A DNA stretch of 64,000 nt, taken from Enoplolaimus lenunculus (Eukaryota > Nematoda > Enoplea > Enoplida > Thoracostomopsidae). The notes below the pieces were generated by a model, which saw nothing but the letters and a program-made list of their open reading frames with translations, was not told where the DNA came from and made no database searches. This document shows positions 9,389 through 22,300 of the stretch, piece after piece. The stretch lies in assembly GCA_030248215.1 (NCBI GenBank), contig JASANG010000972.1, positions 17,486 through 81,485 on the forward strand. Reading direction: 5' to 3'. Both the position numbers and the translations under genes were made by a program. Position 1 is the stretch's first letter, and each line of letters begins with the position of its first letter.

Positions 9389-10410
9389 GTAGGTGGCTCA
9401 GCCACTCTTAAACCTCTTTCAAACTAAAAACTAAAATATAAAATAAAACCAAATATCAAAACCGCACCTTAAGGAGTCCCTGGCTCCACCTAGTCTCTCT
9501 TAGAACTTAAGTTAGGCTTAGGCGTTGCTACAAGGCGTAGAAGTTGATAAAACTATGCTATGGCGGCTGTGTCCGCAATGCAAACTTACCTGGGCCCTGC
9601 GTGGCCGTAAGATATCGTTGATTAATTGTGCATATCATTTTGGCTATAATTGCTACTAACGACATAGCTAGGCCATGTCAGCACCAAAATGGTGCTTGGT
9701 GATTGGTTGTGAAATAACAGTATTGTTGTTGTTGTGTTGTGTTGTGGCAAAGGTGTACCGGGTGTGTGGCTCTGGACCTCAACCGCATAGCGGACACCCA
9801 ATTGTGGGTGTCGGCGAAATGCAAATGAGGTCGAGATGCAAAAGGGGTAGCCAGGACCGGAATCATTATCATTCTTGGAGAGCTAGTGAACGGTGGTGAA
9901 AATTGTATCTATCTAACCTACAGAGTTTTACGGTTTTTATTTTGTTTCTAACGTATCGGACGCATTGACGGCAAGTGAAACTTGGGTAAGTAGGATTGAA
10001 CGGATTTAGCTTAAGTATTGTCACGGTGGCAGGCATGTGAAGGAAACCACGGTGCATAGGTTTAATCGGAATTGCGCAAGGCGCGGAATTTACCCAGTAT
10101 AGAATACTAGTGTCATGTGTTAAAGGAACTTGGGATATTTAAGGAATTCTAACAGGGTTAGAATTGCACGGATTCTGGAAAACGGCAAAAGTATTGGGAA
10201 CGGTAAAGCCAGTGGCTGGATTAAACCAGATTCAGGCGTCGGCTTTAAGGATTCCGGCTCGGGTTGCCAGTTAAATTACATAACCTGTGATTTACTGGTG
10301 GTGTTATTTGGCGTTATACAGGATTTGGGTTGGGGTTTTAATAAACATTTACCGGCCGCGTTTTACTAAATCAGAGCGATAAGCATACATCGAGAAAAGA
10401 ACTATACAGG
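9389..10410 (+). repeat. Terminal repeat of the gag-only element
   Basis: Starts TGTAGGTGGCTCAGCC after a purine tract. Blocks shared with the copies at 25147 and 27515 include CCTGGGCCCTGCGT, a GCGTTGCT block and AATTCTAACAGGGTTAGAAT. The right edge is only approximate (near CATCGAGAAAAG). Small open frames inside it are not convincing genes. Confidence 0.55.
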
Positions 10411-10545
10411 AGATACCGGATACAGGCTTGAGCTAAAATCAGGAACTTCTCACAAGGGCTACTATTGCTCCGTTCGCAACAGCGGCTGGCCGCCTCCAGA
10501 TACTGCATCGCTGTAACGTATAAAAACGTACTCTAAGTCTGCGCC

Positions 10546-10611
10546 ATGACTTATGAAAGCACTGATTACATTAAGTCACAAAAATCTACTGTTTTAGATG
10601 TTCAATTCAAT
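10546..10611 (+). CDS. Possible first exon, unrecognised
   Basis: An ATG opens 22 codons (MTYESTDYIKSQKSTVLDVQ...) that end exactly at a GTAAGTAAA donor in phase 0. A TATAAAA box lies at about 10519, only 27 bp before the ATG, so the transcription start would be at or inside the coding start; the true start may differ. A phase-0 partner could be the exon at 12227. Confidence 0.25.
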
Positions 10612-11630
10612 GTAAGTAAATTTTTAAGTGTGTTAAATTTGGCAACAGTAACAATAAAACAAGCATGTGTTCATAATAATTAGATATTGCACCATGCCAG
10701 CACCGACATTATTTTGTGTTAAATAATATAGGGTTAAAAGAAAGTTCAGGGCGCGAACACAATAGAACTATCACGTCTTCGTTTTATCTTAATTGCTTAA
10801 TTCAAACACCGTGTCAGATATCCTTAGACTTTTCCGTCTACTCCAGAGCGGACATCGATAATACTAGCACTACAGCGATCAGTGCTCGATCAGGAGGGCA
10901 CTGTAACTGGCGTGGTTGTTGTACTTTGACTCAATGTTGTGGACCTAAATGTAAAGCAGTGATACTTAAATTGGAAAGTACGCAGCTGACTTTTCAAGAT
11001 AGTATAGCCGTATGTGCGCAATGATAGTTAAGTATAGATATACGCAAGCGCTATACAAAAAACTAAATTAAAAAAATTAAAACGAACATCAGGCTACTGG
11101 TAAAGCTACTACAGATTAATGCAAACCAAAAAAAGCAAAATATAAAAGAATGCACACACAACAGCACACCAAGCTGACATTACTCAACACACCAACAAAG
11201 CAGAAATTTTTCACGATTTGCTCTTGAAACAAAAGTCGAGAATTACCTTTTACCTGAAGTTTCCGATCGCCTGACTGATCACCGAACTACTAATTGTTTG
11301 TCACTAAAGTAAAAGATATCACGTTTTCAAGTTCTTTGACTCCGATTAAACAATCGGTGCGTGCGATGATGCCGTTGAGACAGAAACCGTAGGAACACGT
11401 CCCCAAAATGCCGAGGAACGGAAAGCTAGGCACTGAAGACATGACATGACCGAAAACACGGACGGTTAGTGGGGGAGGAGTAGTAATAGCAACAACTCGT
11501 TGCACTATCTCTTTATCATGATTTTTAATAAACATACTGAAATTTGGATTGCTTATCAATTTTAATGGCGTCAAAAGCAGAGAACGTATGCTATGCGTTC
11601 GGAAAGAGAAGACGAATCTGCACACTTAAC
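10612..11630. other. No gene recognised
   Basis: AT-rich sequence. An open frame at 10716-11024 has no splice or family support. I see no repeats that recur elsewhere. Confidence 0.4.
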
Positions 11631-12334
11631 ATGGCATCACTATATGTAAGACTTCTAGTAGCAAGAGTTGTGCTTGTAGTACTGTCTATTGTGTTTATAG
11701 TGGAGACTGAAGTTGCTAATGACCGTTTCATCAAGGTACAAGTTTAAAGCGGTTAACTGACTATTGAACACCCAGTTGAAGTGTCAATAAACTGTTTTTG
11801 GTTCGAAATAGTCTACGTGCACAAACAGTGTGCATATAGTCGAATATATACAATCAGACAAAACAACACATATAACTGAATTAACAAACACAAAAAACAT
11901 AAATAGCATCAAAAAATGATAAATACATTGTTACAATATACATAAATCTAAACCAATCATATGCTATACCTGGGAGATTGAAAACAAGCCAATACGTCCG
12001 TCTAAAAGCAGCACAATTGCTGCAGACAGAAATATCTGTCGTCGTTGGCTGAGATCGACTTCAACTTATGAATAGCATCACTAAACTTCCTACGTGTGTA
12101 GCTGAAAACTCTGCGAACAAACGGTCTTTTCAGTGATAAATGCTCGGTTTATGGGAATCGTACAACATTGCGTTTGGCTGGTTGCACATGTTACTCTACG
12201 AACACTAATATAAAATTTTATTTCAGGAAGGTAATGTGTGGAAGTTAAAAGACATCGCTGTGGTTACTGAAAAAAATGGTTTTTCTCTTTTTAAAATGGT
12301 TCCCGCACGTTCTCGATTTCGGAAATTATTGTAG
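11631..12334 (+). CDS. Likely two-exon gene for a small secreted basic peptide (exons 11631-11735 and 12227-12334)
   Basis: Exon 1 encodes 35 residues that look like a signal peptide with a short mature start: MASLYVRLLVARVVLVVLSI, then FIVETEVA. It ends at AAG followed by a GTACAAG donor in phase 0. A good acceptor (TTTTATTTCAG, ending at 12226) opens a phase-0 exon of 35 codons ending in TAG, which reads EGNVWKLKDIAVVTEKNGFS and a basic tail. The product would be 70 residues, about 45 after cleavage, without cysteines. The frame is also open upstream to an ATG at 11544, but the 11631 start makes the better signal peptide. No family is recognised; the donor is the weak point. Confidence 0.45.
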
Positions 12335-13086
12335 AATACACGGACCACTTAATTATGAACATGCAAAAATTGTTATATATCAAATATACAACTGCGTTAA
12401 ACGCTTGGGAAAAGGTCTGGATAATTCTACGAGATTTAACTGCGGCAACGTGTTATACCACTCGTGGAACTGATATCCGGTTGTAATCGAGTTCGGATGG
12501 GCTGTACCAGTATACGAGGGTGAGTGAACTGAGCTGGGGTGTAAACCATTAGAGTGCACTATGCCAGAAATTCGAAACCAAAACTTGGAAGCATGCTGTT
12601 TATCCTCAGTATTAAATACTATCAAATTGGTAAACTAACTCGGTTTTTGCCATCTGGAAACGATCAACCTTATAACTTGAATTCGAGTGCGATACCTTCA
12701 CCACCTTTAGATTTTATCAAGAAATATACAAGATAACAAGCATGCAAGACTTAGGTTTACGAAAATCGAAAGGCATCCTTTTTTTCTGCAAATGCAGCAA
12801 ACCTATGAAAAGTTTCGTCAAGCAAGATTTTGGTAATGTATTATTTTTTAATAAATTCTGTATCAGGACAAAAAGCACAACATAACATAACATAACATTA
12901 CATAGCATAAATAACTAATTAAAATATTTGCGCTAACAGATGACGGGATTTTAGCAAAGTGATAAAAGATTAGTAAATTTTGTTGTTTATTTTACATTAA
13001 ACGTTGATATAAATTATTTTCTGGTACGCTTTGTTTTTCTCTTAACTATTCGACGGGTTTTCTTTTCCATCGTTTAACAACTCTCG
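12335..13086. other. No gene recognised
   Basis: AT-rich sequence with a short run of CATAA/CATAACATAACATAA at about 12882-12910. Open frames on both strands lack splice or family support. Confidence 0.4.
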
Positions 13087-14010
13087 GTCTAGCAGCCAGC
13101 AACGCTAAGCTTCTCCTTTGGCCTACGGCGTTTTTGCATGCGAGCAGCACCAACTTTGCCGTTACCGCCAAACTTCATTGAAATACAAGCTTGACCATAT
13201 TTAGCCATGCTATACAAACCAAGCGCAGAAAACTTAATAAGTTTGAAATCAAACAAGTAGGTTAGTATCTATATTGACTTAATAATTAAATTGCACGCAC
13301 CCGTTTGAGAAGAGTAGGAATCGGTGACTGTTCGATCGGTTTTGCAACTTTGACCAACTCCTGAGTATAAGAATTACGGTTCAAGATTTCACCTTTGTTA
13401 TTTGCAAAGCGATATATGACAGGATTTGTTTCAAGTACCTGACGTACAGTGTAAACTTCGTTAGAGAAAATTGGATCATAACCGCGAGTGAATGGTATAT
13501 TTTTCATTTGAACACAAACATGATCTCCAACGTTAAATTTGTGAGCTAATTTTGTTGTCTTCTTGTCCAAAAACTTAGTGCGATAAATTCCACCTTGGTT
13601 TTCAGGAGTGACTTGGGCAAGTGAAATGCCTTCAAGAACTCTAACTTTTTGGCGGTTCAAACCATTCACAATTTTATTTAAGTTGTTAATGGACCTTCAT
13701 AATTGATTTGCCATGCAAAATTTGTAAGTCATACTTTTTAAACTCCGAATTGTTTGCTCGCTTTGAGAATTAATAATCTTAGGGACAGTTGTAAAAAATA
13801 CCAAAAAGTTTTCATGCTTAAAGAATTCTAAAACAATTTTGTTTGTAAATTCAACACCGTTATCTAAATTTACGGCACCGGTTTTTTTACCTGCTGCAAA
13901 TATCGAAGCAAACGCTTCCTTTAATTCTAGAGCAGCTTTTGACTTTAGAGTTTTACACCTCAGAAATCTCGAAAATTCAGCGTGCGCTTTGCTACCAGTG
14001 ACGGCTTAGA
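13087..14010 (-). mobile_element. Polinton/Maverick-like integrase remnant
   Basis: A fossil fragment on the minus strand. The 13286-13669 part has the C-terminal pattern of the Polinton and related self-synthesising transposon integrases: KFNVGDHVCVQMKN, then a GYDP block, EVYTVRQVLETNP, and LNRNSYTQELVKV. Sequence further up to about 14010 resembles the catalytic core around LDNGVEF. A small basic reading (13087-13207, KRRRPKEKL) lies just beyond. The piece is broken, with about two or three breaks, and no capsid, ATPase or polymerase part is visible. It looks old. Confidence 0.6.
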
Positions 14011-15810
14011 CCAATTTCTTAACGTACTGAAAGTTTCAAGGCATGTACTCCGTCATGCATCCTAAGATTGCTATATGATTTAACACACACAGAAATACCC
14101 TTTGGCCCGTCCTCAATTGGGTGGCGGTATGATGGAAAAAAGACCATGCGATGCTACATAGAATATGAACTCTTGCTATTACGAATGAGAAAATGCTTCA
14201 ATGCAGGACTCGAGACGCAACAGCACAGCTGGCAGGCGTTTCTTCCCCACTCAGCTACAGAAGTTTGTCGTTCTAAACGTGATCGGCTCTAACGTCTTGT
14301 TTCGTTAATTTTTAAAATGATTTAAAAAATTTATTTTTTGTTGATTTTGAAAATACTACCGAATTATAATTATATAATTGATTTTTGAACATAATTTGGG
14401 CTTTAGCTTTAGCCACCGCATTTTTGCAATATAGGTCGCTTTAATGCTACAGTCCGACTGTCTCGGTAATAGCATGAAATCTTAACAATCATTTGCAGCT
14501 GCGAAAACTTCAGAGTTGTTCTGTGGCAGTGTTTCCAAAAGCCGGCGAAGTGCCTGTAAACGGTGCTGGTTTAGTTTAATCGACAACGGTTTAAAATATA
14601 AAATGCTGTGCAATAAATCTGCTAGGTTCGCGATGCTCAGTTTAAAGTTGCCTGTATTATAAGCGTTCTAAATTTTTCAGCCAGCAAACTTTACATTTTT
14701 AATTCTGACGCATTTATTGAGTTTTAGAATTTAAAGTCTATTAAAAACTCCAGTGGATGCGGCAACAAACAATTTGAAAAATGACTGCAATTCAAATATA
14801 TTTGGAATGTTTATTTAATTTTTGTTTATCACGAATTCGAGATTGTGCAACTTCAGACGCCTACGTATACTCTTTGTTGTTGTAGGATTCAATAATTATT
14901 TTGAATGACGGCTTAAATATTTTACAGCTATTCCTAAATCAAACTGTTTGAACGGAATTACTGTTAAAAATCCAACAAAAGCTTGTTTTATTCTTATCAC
15001 AAAAATTTAAATTAAATTTGAATCGTTCGCTGTCGGAGTTGTGCATTATGTTTACTGTATCAAATAACATACGAAATTTTATCGCGTATCCAAATATAAA
15101 CCTCAAATTTAAGCAAACACAATACTTCAAAAGCCACATTAGAAATTTCAACGTATAATAAAACTTATCGGGTTTATAGCTGATTGTAGAGCATAGCTGA
15201 TTCCAGTTAAGTGAATTTTTACTGAATATTTTGGCATCTTTTGGCCATAGTTTGCGTTTGATTGAAATAATAACTCGTTGATTTTAAAACTGTTGCATTG
15301 TGGCGATTTTGATGTCTTTTGACTGTTGAATAAAACCTGTGAATATTAGAGAGAACAATGGCCTTACACATTGCATTGAATTTGTGCCGAAGATCAAGTT
15401 TCTAGAGGTTGCATAGAGTCCTGGAATTTATTTAAATACCGACGCTGTTTGTTGTCAAGCTGATTAAAATATACACAAATGACGACTGTGTTTCAAAATA
15501 TATAAGTATTACCTTTGTTTTTAAGCTGAAACTGTATTGATATTTGTCCATGTGAAGCAGCCCAGGTTAAGTTTTGATAACCAGAACAATTATGTTTCAT
15601 TTATACAACTATGAGTTCAATTTTTAACTTTTGCATTCGAATATATTAAATTAAGCTGTGATCTTTTCACTTGCGGATTGAAATTGTTAGCTTTGCACAT
15701 GTGCGGTGAATTTTTGACCTTTGTCGACCTGTGTTGTACATACTTGAGTAATTGCTTAACTTTACATGTACTGCTGGCAATCACTTTTAAGTAGGAAATA
15801 GCGAGAAAGA
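14011..15810. other. No gene recognised
   Basis: Strongly AT-rich sequence on which I could place no exon, repeat family or RNA gene. Confidence 0.4.
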
Positions 15811-15829
15811 GAACAACAACAACAACAAG

Positions 15830-15864
<35 letters not shown>

Positions 15865-15940
15865 GAAGAAGAACCAGAGCAAGAACAACAGCAGCAACAA
15901 CAACAACAACAACAACAACACTTGTTAATGAGGAGTATCT
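15811..15940. repeat. (CAA)n microsatellite with (GAA) interruptions
   Basis: Nearly uninterrupted CAA triplets over about 125 bp. Val- and Cys-rich open frames on the minus strand here are artefacts of the repeat. Confidence 0.9.
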
Positions 15941-16096
15941 CATACACTTTTGCTGATACTAACTGGAGATAAGTGCTAATTACCGCAAAGGTGTAGGAAA
16001 ATTTTTTTGAAAAGTAGGCTCATTGATGTTTTATAGAGAATCTTAGTTAATTTTTAACTCTTAATAGTGGTTACAACGCTGAATATAAACAAAACA

Positions 16097-16200
16097 ATGC
16101 GCATTGCTATTTTGTGCGGTGTTATTCTTGGATGCTGGATATCTGTGACGTATTCCGATATCAATTCTTCCGATTCGTACTGGAATGCATTAAATTCAGC
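16097..16200 (+). CDS. Possible signal-peptide first exon
   Basis: An ATG opens MRIAILCGVILGCWISVTYS, a classic signal peptide, followed by DINSSDSYWNALNS, and ends at a GTATGT donor in phase 2. The phase equals that of the first exon at 19259, so both could splice to the exon at 20288 as alternative starts of the mucin-like gene. Equally it could begin a separate secreted-protein gene whose later exons I cannot find. Confidence 0.35.
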
Positions 16201-16684
16201 GTATGTTGTTGATTTCTTAATTTAACATTTACGGTTTTTGCAATCATTTGACTGTTTCGTCGCTGGCGCAAATTTACAAAACTCAAATTTAAAAAAGTTT
16301 AACGGTGATGTAGCCTCTGATCTGTCGTCGTTTTAGTTGTTTGAGCGGCTAAGAAAATAGGAGAGCATTTGAGTCAAAAATACATCCAAAAGCGCGAACA
16401 ATTACACGTTAGAAGCATTGAACTTCGCCTTTCGATGCGTGGTGCGTAGAATGTTTTTCAGATTGGATTTGAGTTTCAATTATATAGAAACATCGGGTAT
16501 TTACCGAGTTGAAAATCTTGCGACGCTTGTGAGACAAAATAGTATTTGAAATCGCTGAATTTTTTGGTCAAAAGTATAAATTTTATATTTCTCGCGGCCC
16601 GGAGAATCTCCCGAGGAGCACATTTTCATACCAAATCCATGCAATTTCAGCGAACCACATCAGCTTTCGTGCATCACAATATCA

Positions 16685-16720
16685 GGATATCCGAAATTAT
16701 TTTTTCTATTTCGGATATCC
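16685..16720. repeat. Perfect 13-bp hairpin
   Basis: GGATATCCGAAAT and its exact reverse complement are separated by 10 T-rich bases. No associated gene is visible. Confidence 0.7.
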
Positions 16721-16981
16721 GAAACTCGATTTTGCTATTTTTGGGTTTATGAAGCTCAATTTTCGTTTCTCAAGCACTTCTCAAGCACTTGTTTTAACTT
16801 GTTGCTATAAGGGAAGTACCCTGACTCACAAGCTGATTGCTATGAGCGTAAAACATGCACTTTTAAAAATAGGTTTTGTTATGCAACTGCTTCAACAGTT
16901 CTGGATGTTTGGTTTAGAAGAAAATACTTCCCTTGATCACCTGAAATTGTTTTATGTTTTGTACTTGAGGGTCGAAAGGTG

Positions 16982-17060
16982 GATGTCCGTCCGTCCGTCT
17001 GTCCATCTGTCCGTCCGAAAAGAATCTCAGGAACGGCTGAACCGATTTTGATAATCTCTT
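16982..17060 (+). repeat. GTCCGTCC microsatellite with AACGGCTGAACCGATTTTGAT tail
   Basis: A GTCC/GTCT run followed by CGGCTGAACCGATTTTGA. This combination marks a dispersed repeat end seen in many invertebrate genomes. I cannot assign it to a superfamily from this copy. Confidence 0.5.
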
Positions 17061-17099
17061 TTTGTTTGAAAGCCAATTATCCTGGATGTTAACCTCGCA

Positions 17100-17700
17100 T
17101 TGGGTTTAAAAATTTTAAGCTGTTTATTAGCTACAGGCTAATTTGCATAATGAGTTAAGCCTAAATTAGTACTTTCCACAATATTTCAGTAATTATTACA
17201 GTTAGAAGCAATCTAATTTTAGCATTAAAGGGTTTTGGGTGCGAGGATTCTGCGTAGACTGTTTACAACCCTCCAAAACCGATGATTGAGAAGTTAGCTA
17301 ATAGATAATTTGCACACTAGCGTAGGTTATAAGCCTAAATTAGGACTTTTTACAATATTTCACTAATTATTAAGGTTAAAACAAATATAATTTCAGCACT
17401 AAAGGTGTTTAGGTGCATGGAATTTGAGTAAATAGTTTACAAACATCCAAAACCGATAATTGAATAGTTAGCTAAAAACTAATTTGCATATTAGTTTTAT
17501 TGACTAGACAAAACTAGGACTTTTTAAATTATTTCAATATTTATTAGGATTCGCTGAAGGTTTTTGGGTGCGAGAAATCTGAATATATTGTTTACAAACC
17601 TCCAAAAACGATAATTGAATAGTTAGCTAATAGTTAATTTGCATATTAGCTTAATTGACAAGACAAAATTAGGACTTTTTCAATTATTCCAAAAATTATA
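17100..17700. repeat. Tandem repeat of about 160-175 bp, about 3.5 copies
   Basis: Units restart at about 17125, 17293, 17468 and 17625 with TTAGCTAAT...AATTTGCATATTAG. Each contains a TTAGGACTTTTT block, a GGTGCGAG block and TTTACAAACCTCCAAAA. The copies are diverged, so the array is old. Confidence 0.65.
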
Positions 17701-17892
17701 GGGTCTTGACCACTTGAAATTGAGTTGATATGGATTGTCTGCGATTCTCTCGAATCTTAGTTTTACTCGAACTTAGGTATATATGAGTCGTTTTTCGTTT
17801 TTTCGTTCCAAGAACAAAGAACCACATTAAAATGTACTTCCGCTAAATCGTACAAACATCTGCCCATGTTACTTTTAGTAGTGCCCCGTATT

Positions 17893-18180
17893 TCAGCGGC
17901 GGATCCAGAAATTTTGACGGGGGTCAGGCTCGTAAATGTTTTGAAACGCACTTTTTCACCAAAAAATTTTCTGAGGGGGGAAATTGTAACGTAGGGACCA
18001 TATATTTGTTTACAGAAAAACTTTTTTAGTTGGAATAAGGTAGAAGGACCTTATCATTTTATCACACAAAAATTTCCTGAAGGGAAAATTGTAAATTAAA
18101 TTCGTATCATTTCATTACAAAAAGATTTCTGACGAGATGGCGTACGCCGCCCCGCCATACCTTCTCTGGATCCGCTAGTT
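17893..18180. mobile_element. Short MITE with GGATCCAGA inverted ends
   Basis: The left end, AGCGGCGGATCCAGAAA, faces the right end, TCTCTGGATCCGCT, which is its approximate reverse complement. The interior is non-coding, including a GAGGGGGGAAATTGTA stretch. Length is about 290 bp. GGATCCAG-ended elements of this type are common non-autonomous DNA transposons in animals. I could not see a certain target duplication. Confidence 0.5.
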
Positions 18181-19258
18181 TCCGATTTCTCACTAGACCG
18201 CAATAGAGTAGGCTTAAATTTTAAACTATTACAATTTTTGCTTGGGCTTTAGGCGTTTTGAGGACCCGCTTTAGTATTAATATATTGGTAGATAATAGCG
18301 ATTCGGCTCTTCATACCCTGATCATTTAATTAACTTTCAATTTTTTTAAACTTGAATATATACTTTCACTTTTTACTATCTTATATGGACTACAGCTGAA
18401 CTTTAAAAGGGTACATTGCTGTGTAAAAGCGACGCGCTGAGTTAAATAGCGTCATTTATTGCGTTTGATGACTTGCTCAGCGCATCACATTTACTACAAC
18501 ACCACACCAAGCTGTTCATTATTCAGACAGTAAGAATCGCTGATAAGGTACTTTTGGAATGTTTTGGTGTATGAGAAGAAAGTCGCGTAGCGCGGGGGGT
18601 TTGAATTAAAAAGTTATGAGCTCATGGGTTCTGTATTATGAGAAATACAAATGTGCCCTTTGCGAATTGCCAGATTTGCAAGCTAGGCTTTGGCTAATTA
18701 GCAATCAAGGGTGATCGGCATTTAGAATGACGCCCAGTATGTTAACTCGCGACACGACTTGTCATATATAAGTAGACTTTGTTTCTTGCAAGGTAATGAA
18801 TTTAGTACTTGACGGTGCGTATTCGATGCAAATTTTTAACTGGGCTAATTTTGAGAATTTAAAAATATGAAGTCATCATTCCGATACCACACATTGGGGC
18901 TCTGGCGTTTGAGAACAGTGGTACAAATCGAACTTGTGTAAGTTTTTTATGTCGTCATTAATTAATAGAGTAAGACAATTACCAGTATTCGGGCCCACAA
19001 TTGCTGAGACCACTCGTGTTCATTGATATTTCTGTCACTTTTTTCTGTATAATCGTTGTACGATTGTAGATCAGTGGACAGCAAATTCCAGACGCGAATC
19101 GAAAAATGTTATTTGAGAGAAACGAAGAAATACATGAAAAGGGTTTGGAGACAAAATAAACAGACATACAAAGCGCAAGGATTAAAGATGTGAGAACTGT
19201 TTTGATTTCCGGGTTTTACATAACGACGTTGCTCTGAAGCATTGAAGATATAAAAATT
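18181..19258. other. No gene recognised
   Basis: AT-rich sequence upstream of the mucin-like gene's first exon. It may hold that gene's promoter: a TATAAAAATTATG sequence stands directly at the ATG at 19259, which is too close to act as the TATA box for it. Confidence 0.35.
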
Positions 19259-19356
19259 ATGTACGCTTTTCGAATCTATTTTCTACTTGGCATTTTTACC
19301 ATTGAAATCTGGTGCTTTTATGTGTTTCTGTTCCGTAGAATTCGTATTGATCCGAG
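19259..19356 (+). CDS. Mucin-like gene, exon 1 (signal anchor)
   Basis: 98 nt from ATG to a consensus AG-GTAAGT donor, phase 2. The product has a hydrophobic core (YFLLGIFTIEIWCFYVFLF) followed by RRIR, which fits a type II anchor or an uncleaved signal. Confidence 0.5.
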
Positions 19357-22300
19357 GTAAGTTGCATTAAAGCGTGATTTGTGTTCTAAACGAATTTTAT
19401 TTCATGCCATGTCAACGTCAGCATGAACCTGGTTGTTTTTAATAGCAATAATTCCCACGAAAATTCAATATGTAATGACATTGGCTTATGCGGAATTCAC
19501 GTTATAACTGGGGCAGTTGGGTCCCGTTTTGTCACATGTTGATTCGACATCATCATAAATTTCTGATATAATCCTGTGATAATGAGACAGAAGTCGAATA
19601 TCATAAGAGATTGCTATACAAAGCACGGGCACATAGGTTATCTCAATATACAACTGTTCGAATGTCACGTGACACTATCAGACAAATTGGTGAATATCAT
19701 ATAATTTTACTGTATGTACAGTTTAAGCGTATCATATGATATTCTACTACGTAGTTTAAGACATATCATAAGACAAATCGCCAAAATTTGAATATTCCAG
19801 CAAAAATTTGAATTTTCTTGACAAAATTCGAATTTCCGCCACAATTTGAATTTCTCGCTAAAGTTTTAAGTTTACCGCCAAAATTTATATTTTTCGCCAT
19901 AATTAGTATACAGTTATTTACGTTGTCTTGTAATATCATTTGATACTGATAACACATGTCTGTTAGTATCATATGATATTCCGTCATACGCAAACCTAGT
20001 TATGTAACTGACAGAGTAGATATTTTGAAAATAATCATATGCTATTGAGAGAAGATGTGGGAAATATCATATGATATTGACAGACAAAACGTGACCGATG
20101 CATGATGGTAGCAGACAATTTTTTTGGTATATCATATTGGGTTACATCGCCGACAAAACGTTACGGAATATGTAGAATGTGACAAAATGTGACCTGAGTG
20201 CCCCATTTTTAACGTGAACCCGCATTTTACAAGCAACTGCTCTGTAGTAATTATTGCACGACGGTTTCGTTTTATTTTTGTTTGCAGACGAGATATCAAC
20301 CTGTCAGCGAAACCAAACAAACAAGGCTCAATGGGACCGTGTGTGTCCAGTCAAGTTGGGACTAATCTCGGATCACAAATGAAGACTTTATCACAGTGTT
20401 CTGCAAAAGTAAGATTAACGTTTGGATTATCAAACCAGCAAGACTTCTGCAATTGAATGTTTTTCTGGAACAGACTACTATTAAGTAACAAAAGTGCAAT
20501 TTTGCCGCAATAATTATTACTATTAAGTAACAAAAGTGCAATTTTGTCCGTAATAATTATTCCACTGTTCGTTAATAAATAAAGTCATTTCAGACACCAA
20601 CAACGCCAACCAGCAGCGTAACATGTACCACACAATGCGATGTAGCTACTACAACAAGTAAGTGTATTTCTGAAAAGTTACATGTACCAAGAGTGGATGA
20701 TGTCCACCTTACAGAAGAGTGTGCAGCACAAAATGTATCACTCTGATTTGGAAGGGGGAACAGTTGCTCAAGAATATAAGCGGAACACTTTAGTGCCCGT
20801 AAATTTTTTTTGACATTAGTCAATTAAGCAAACTTGGCCCCTCTACACAAAAGGAGTAGGCCAAAAACGCAACGTGCGCTGTTCACAGAATGTACTCAGT
20901 TGAACACTCCTGTTATAAAGAGTATTATCTGCTGTTGCTTATACCAAAATAGTTGAACAAAAAATTGATTTGCTTGAGATTTGAACAGTTCGTTTAAAGG
21001 GCGGCCTACAATGGACAATCTATCGGTTCTTCGTTGATTGAACTGTAACTTTATTAACTAGCAAACTAAATACTTAGAAAACCCTAATGGGTTATTCAGA
21101 TTATAATGCGCGAACTACTGTGAAAATGGTCAAGGTCTTCGCAAGGACCTACTTAATTTTATAAAAATGTGTCAGAAGGATGTTATAATTAGAACTGGTC
21201 TCTTTGCAAAACCCAAGCACAACACTTCAGACACTCTACTCGTAGAATCTCTAATGTCATTATGACCATAGTGCACAAAGGGTAAAGTCCCAAATCTATA
21301 ACGGACACTGTATGAAGGCACTATTGTCCTACATTTGTTTTACCAGACACTTTGTGCAATAAAATTGAAAACTATCTCACACGCATGCATAATCCACCAA
21401 TAGTTGCAAAAGCTACAGCGTCAGTCTGCCTTGTGTCAGTAGTCCTTTGCTAAACTATAAACACCTTGCACAGTAAACGTCGCCTGCGACGCAATGCTGA
21501 ATGTTCATTTGGCGTAGCGAGAAGGTTATGTTAGAAGGTCATCTTTGATAATATCAAAATTAGTTCCTAACCTTCAAAAATTTGCGGTATTCTAAGTTCA
21601 AATTTTTGCGAATGCTCACGGTTCAATGATATGCTTCCTTATAAACGTTAACAATAATACAACAAATTTTATAGCTATTGTAACATAGCAGAACATCAAA
21701 CCCCTTTGAAACATGGGCCAATGTATAGCACAGGGGCTTCCAGTTTTTCACGGTGGAAAACTTATAACCAGGAGTGCAGCGCAGCCACTCCTGTATGACG
21801 GTTCAATTTTCCGCTGTTTTGGTAGGAAAATTAAAAAAATTTAATGCCTAGATATTACCCTGGGTTGGTAGAGAAATCTGAAGCATAGGTTTTGGTTGGA
21901 AAACGGAAAAGTGGGAAATTCTAATGCCTAGATTTTTCCCCTGGGTTGGTAGGGAAATCTGAAGCATGGGTTTTGGTTGGAAAACGGGAAAAGTGGAAAA
22001 TTCGAATGCCTAGATTTTCCCATGGGTTGGTAGGGAAAATCTGAAGCATAGGTTTTGTTTGGAAAACTGGAAAAGTCTAAAATTGTAATGCCTAGATTTC
22101 CCCCTGGGTTGGTAGGGAAAATTAGAAGCGTAGGTTTTCGTTGGAAAACGGGAAAAGTGGAAAATTGAAATGCCTAGATATTTTCTTGGTTAGTAAGAAG
22201 TATCGGAAGCAAAGGTTTTGGTTGAAAAGCGGGAAAAGTGGAAAAGTGGAAAATTCAAGCGTAGGACATAGGTTTTTGTTGGAAAACGGGAAATGTGGAA

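Larger units (their letters stand above)
5766..10410 (+). mobile_element. Broken non-autonomous LTR-type element carrying only a gag-like region
   Basis: Parts in order: the tRNA-like head, a gag-like coding region of raised GC content (about 5850-8960), a short purine tract (about 9379-9388), and a terminal repeat starting TGTAGGTGGCTCAGCC at 9389 and ending near 10410. The start of the terminal repeat recurs at 25147 and, inverted, at about 27515, which shows it is a dispersed repeat. The gag-like tail recurs at 26480-27063. I see no reverse transcriptase and no upstream copy of the terminal repeat. The element is broken in about two or three places; with related copies nearby, it looks moderately old. 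Confidence 0.6.

Noticed and set aside
15617-15947. Val-rich and Cys-rich minus-strand frames
   Set aside because: Translation of the CAA microsatellite.
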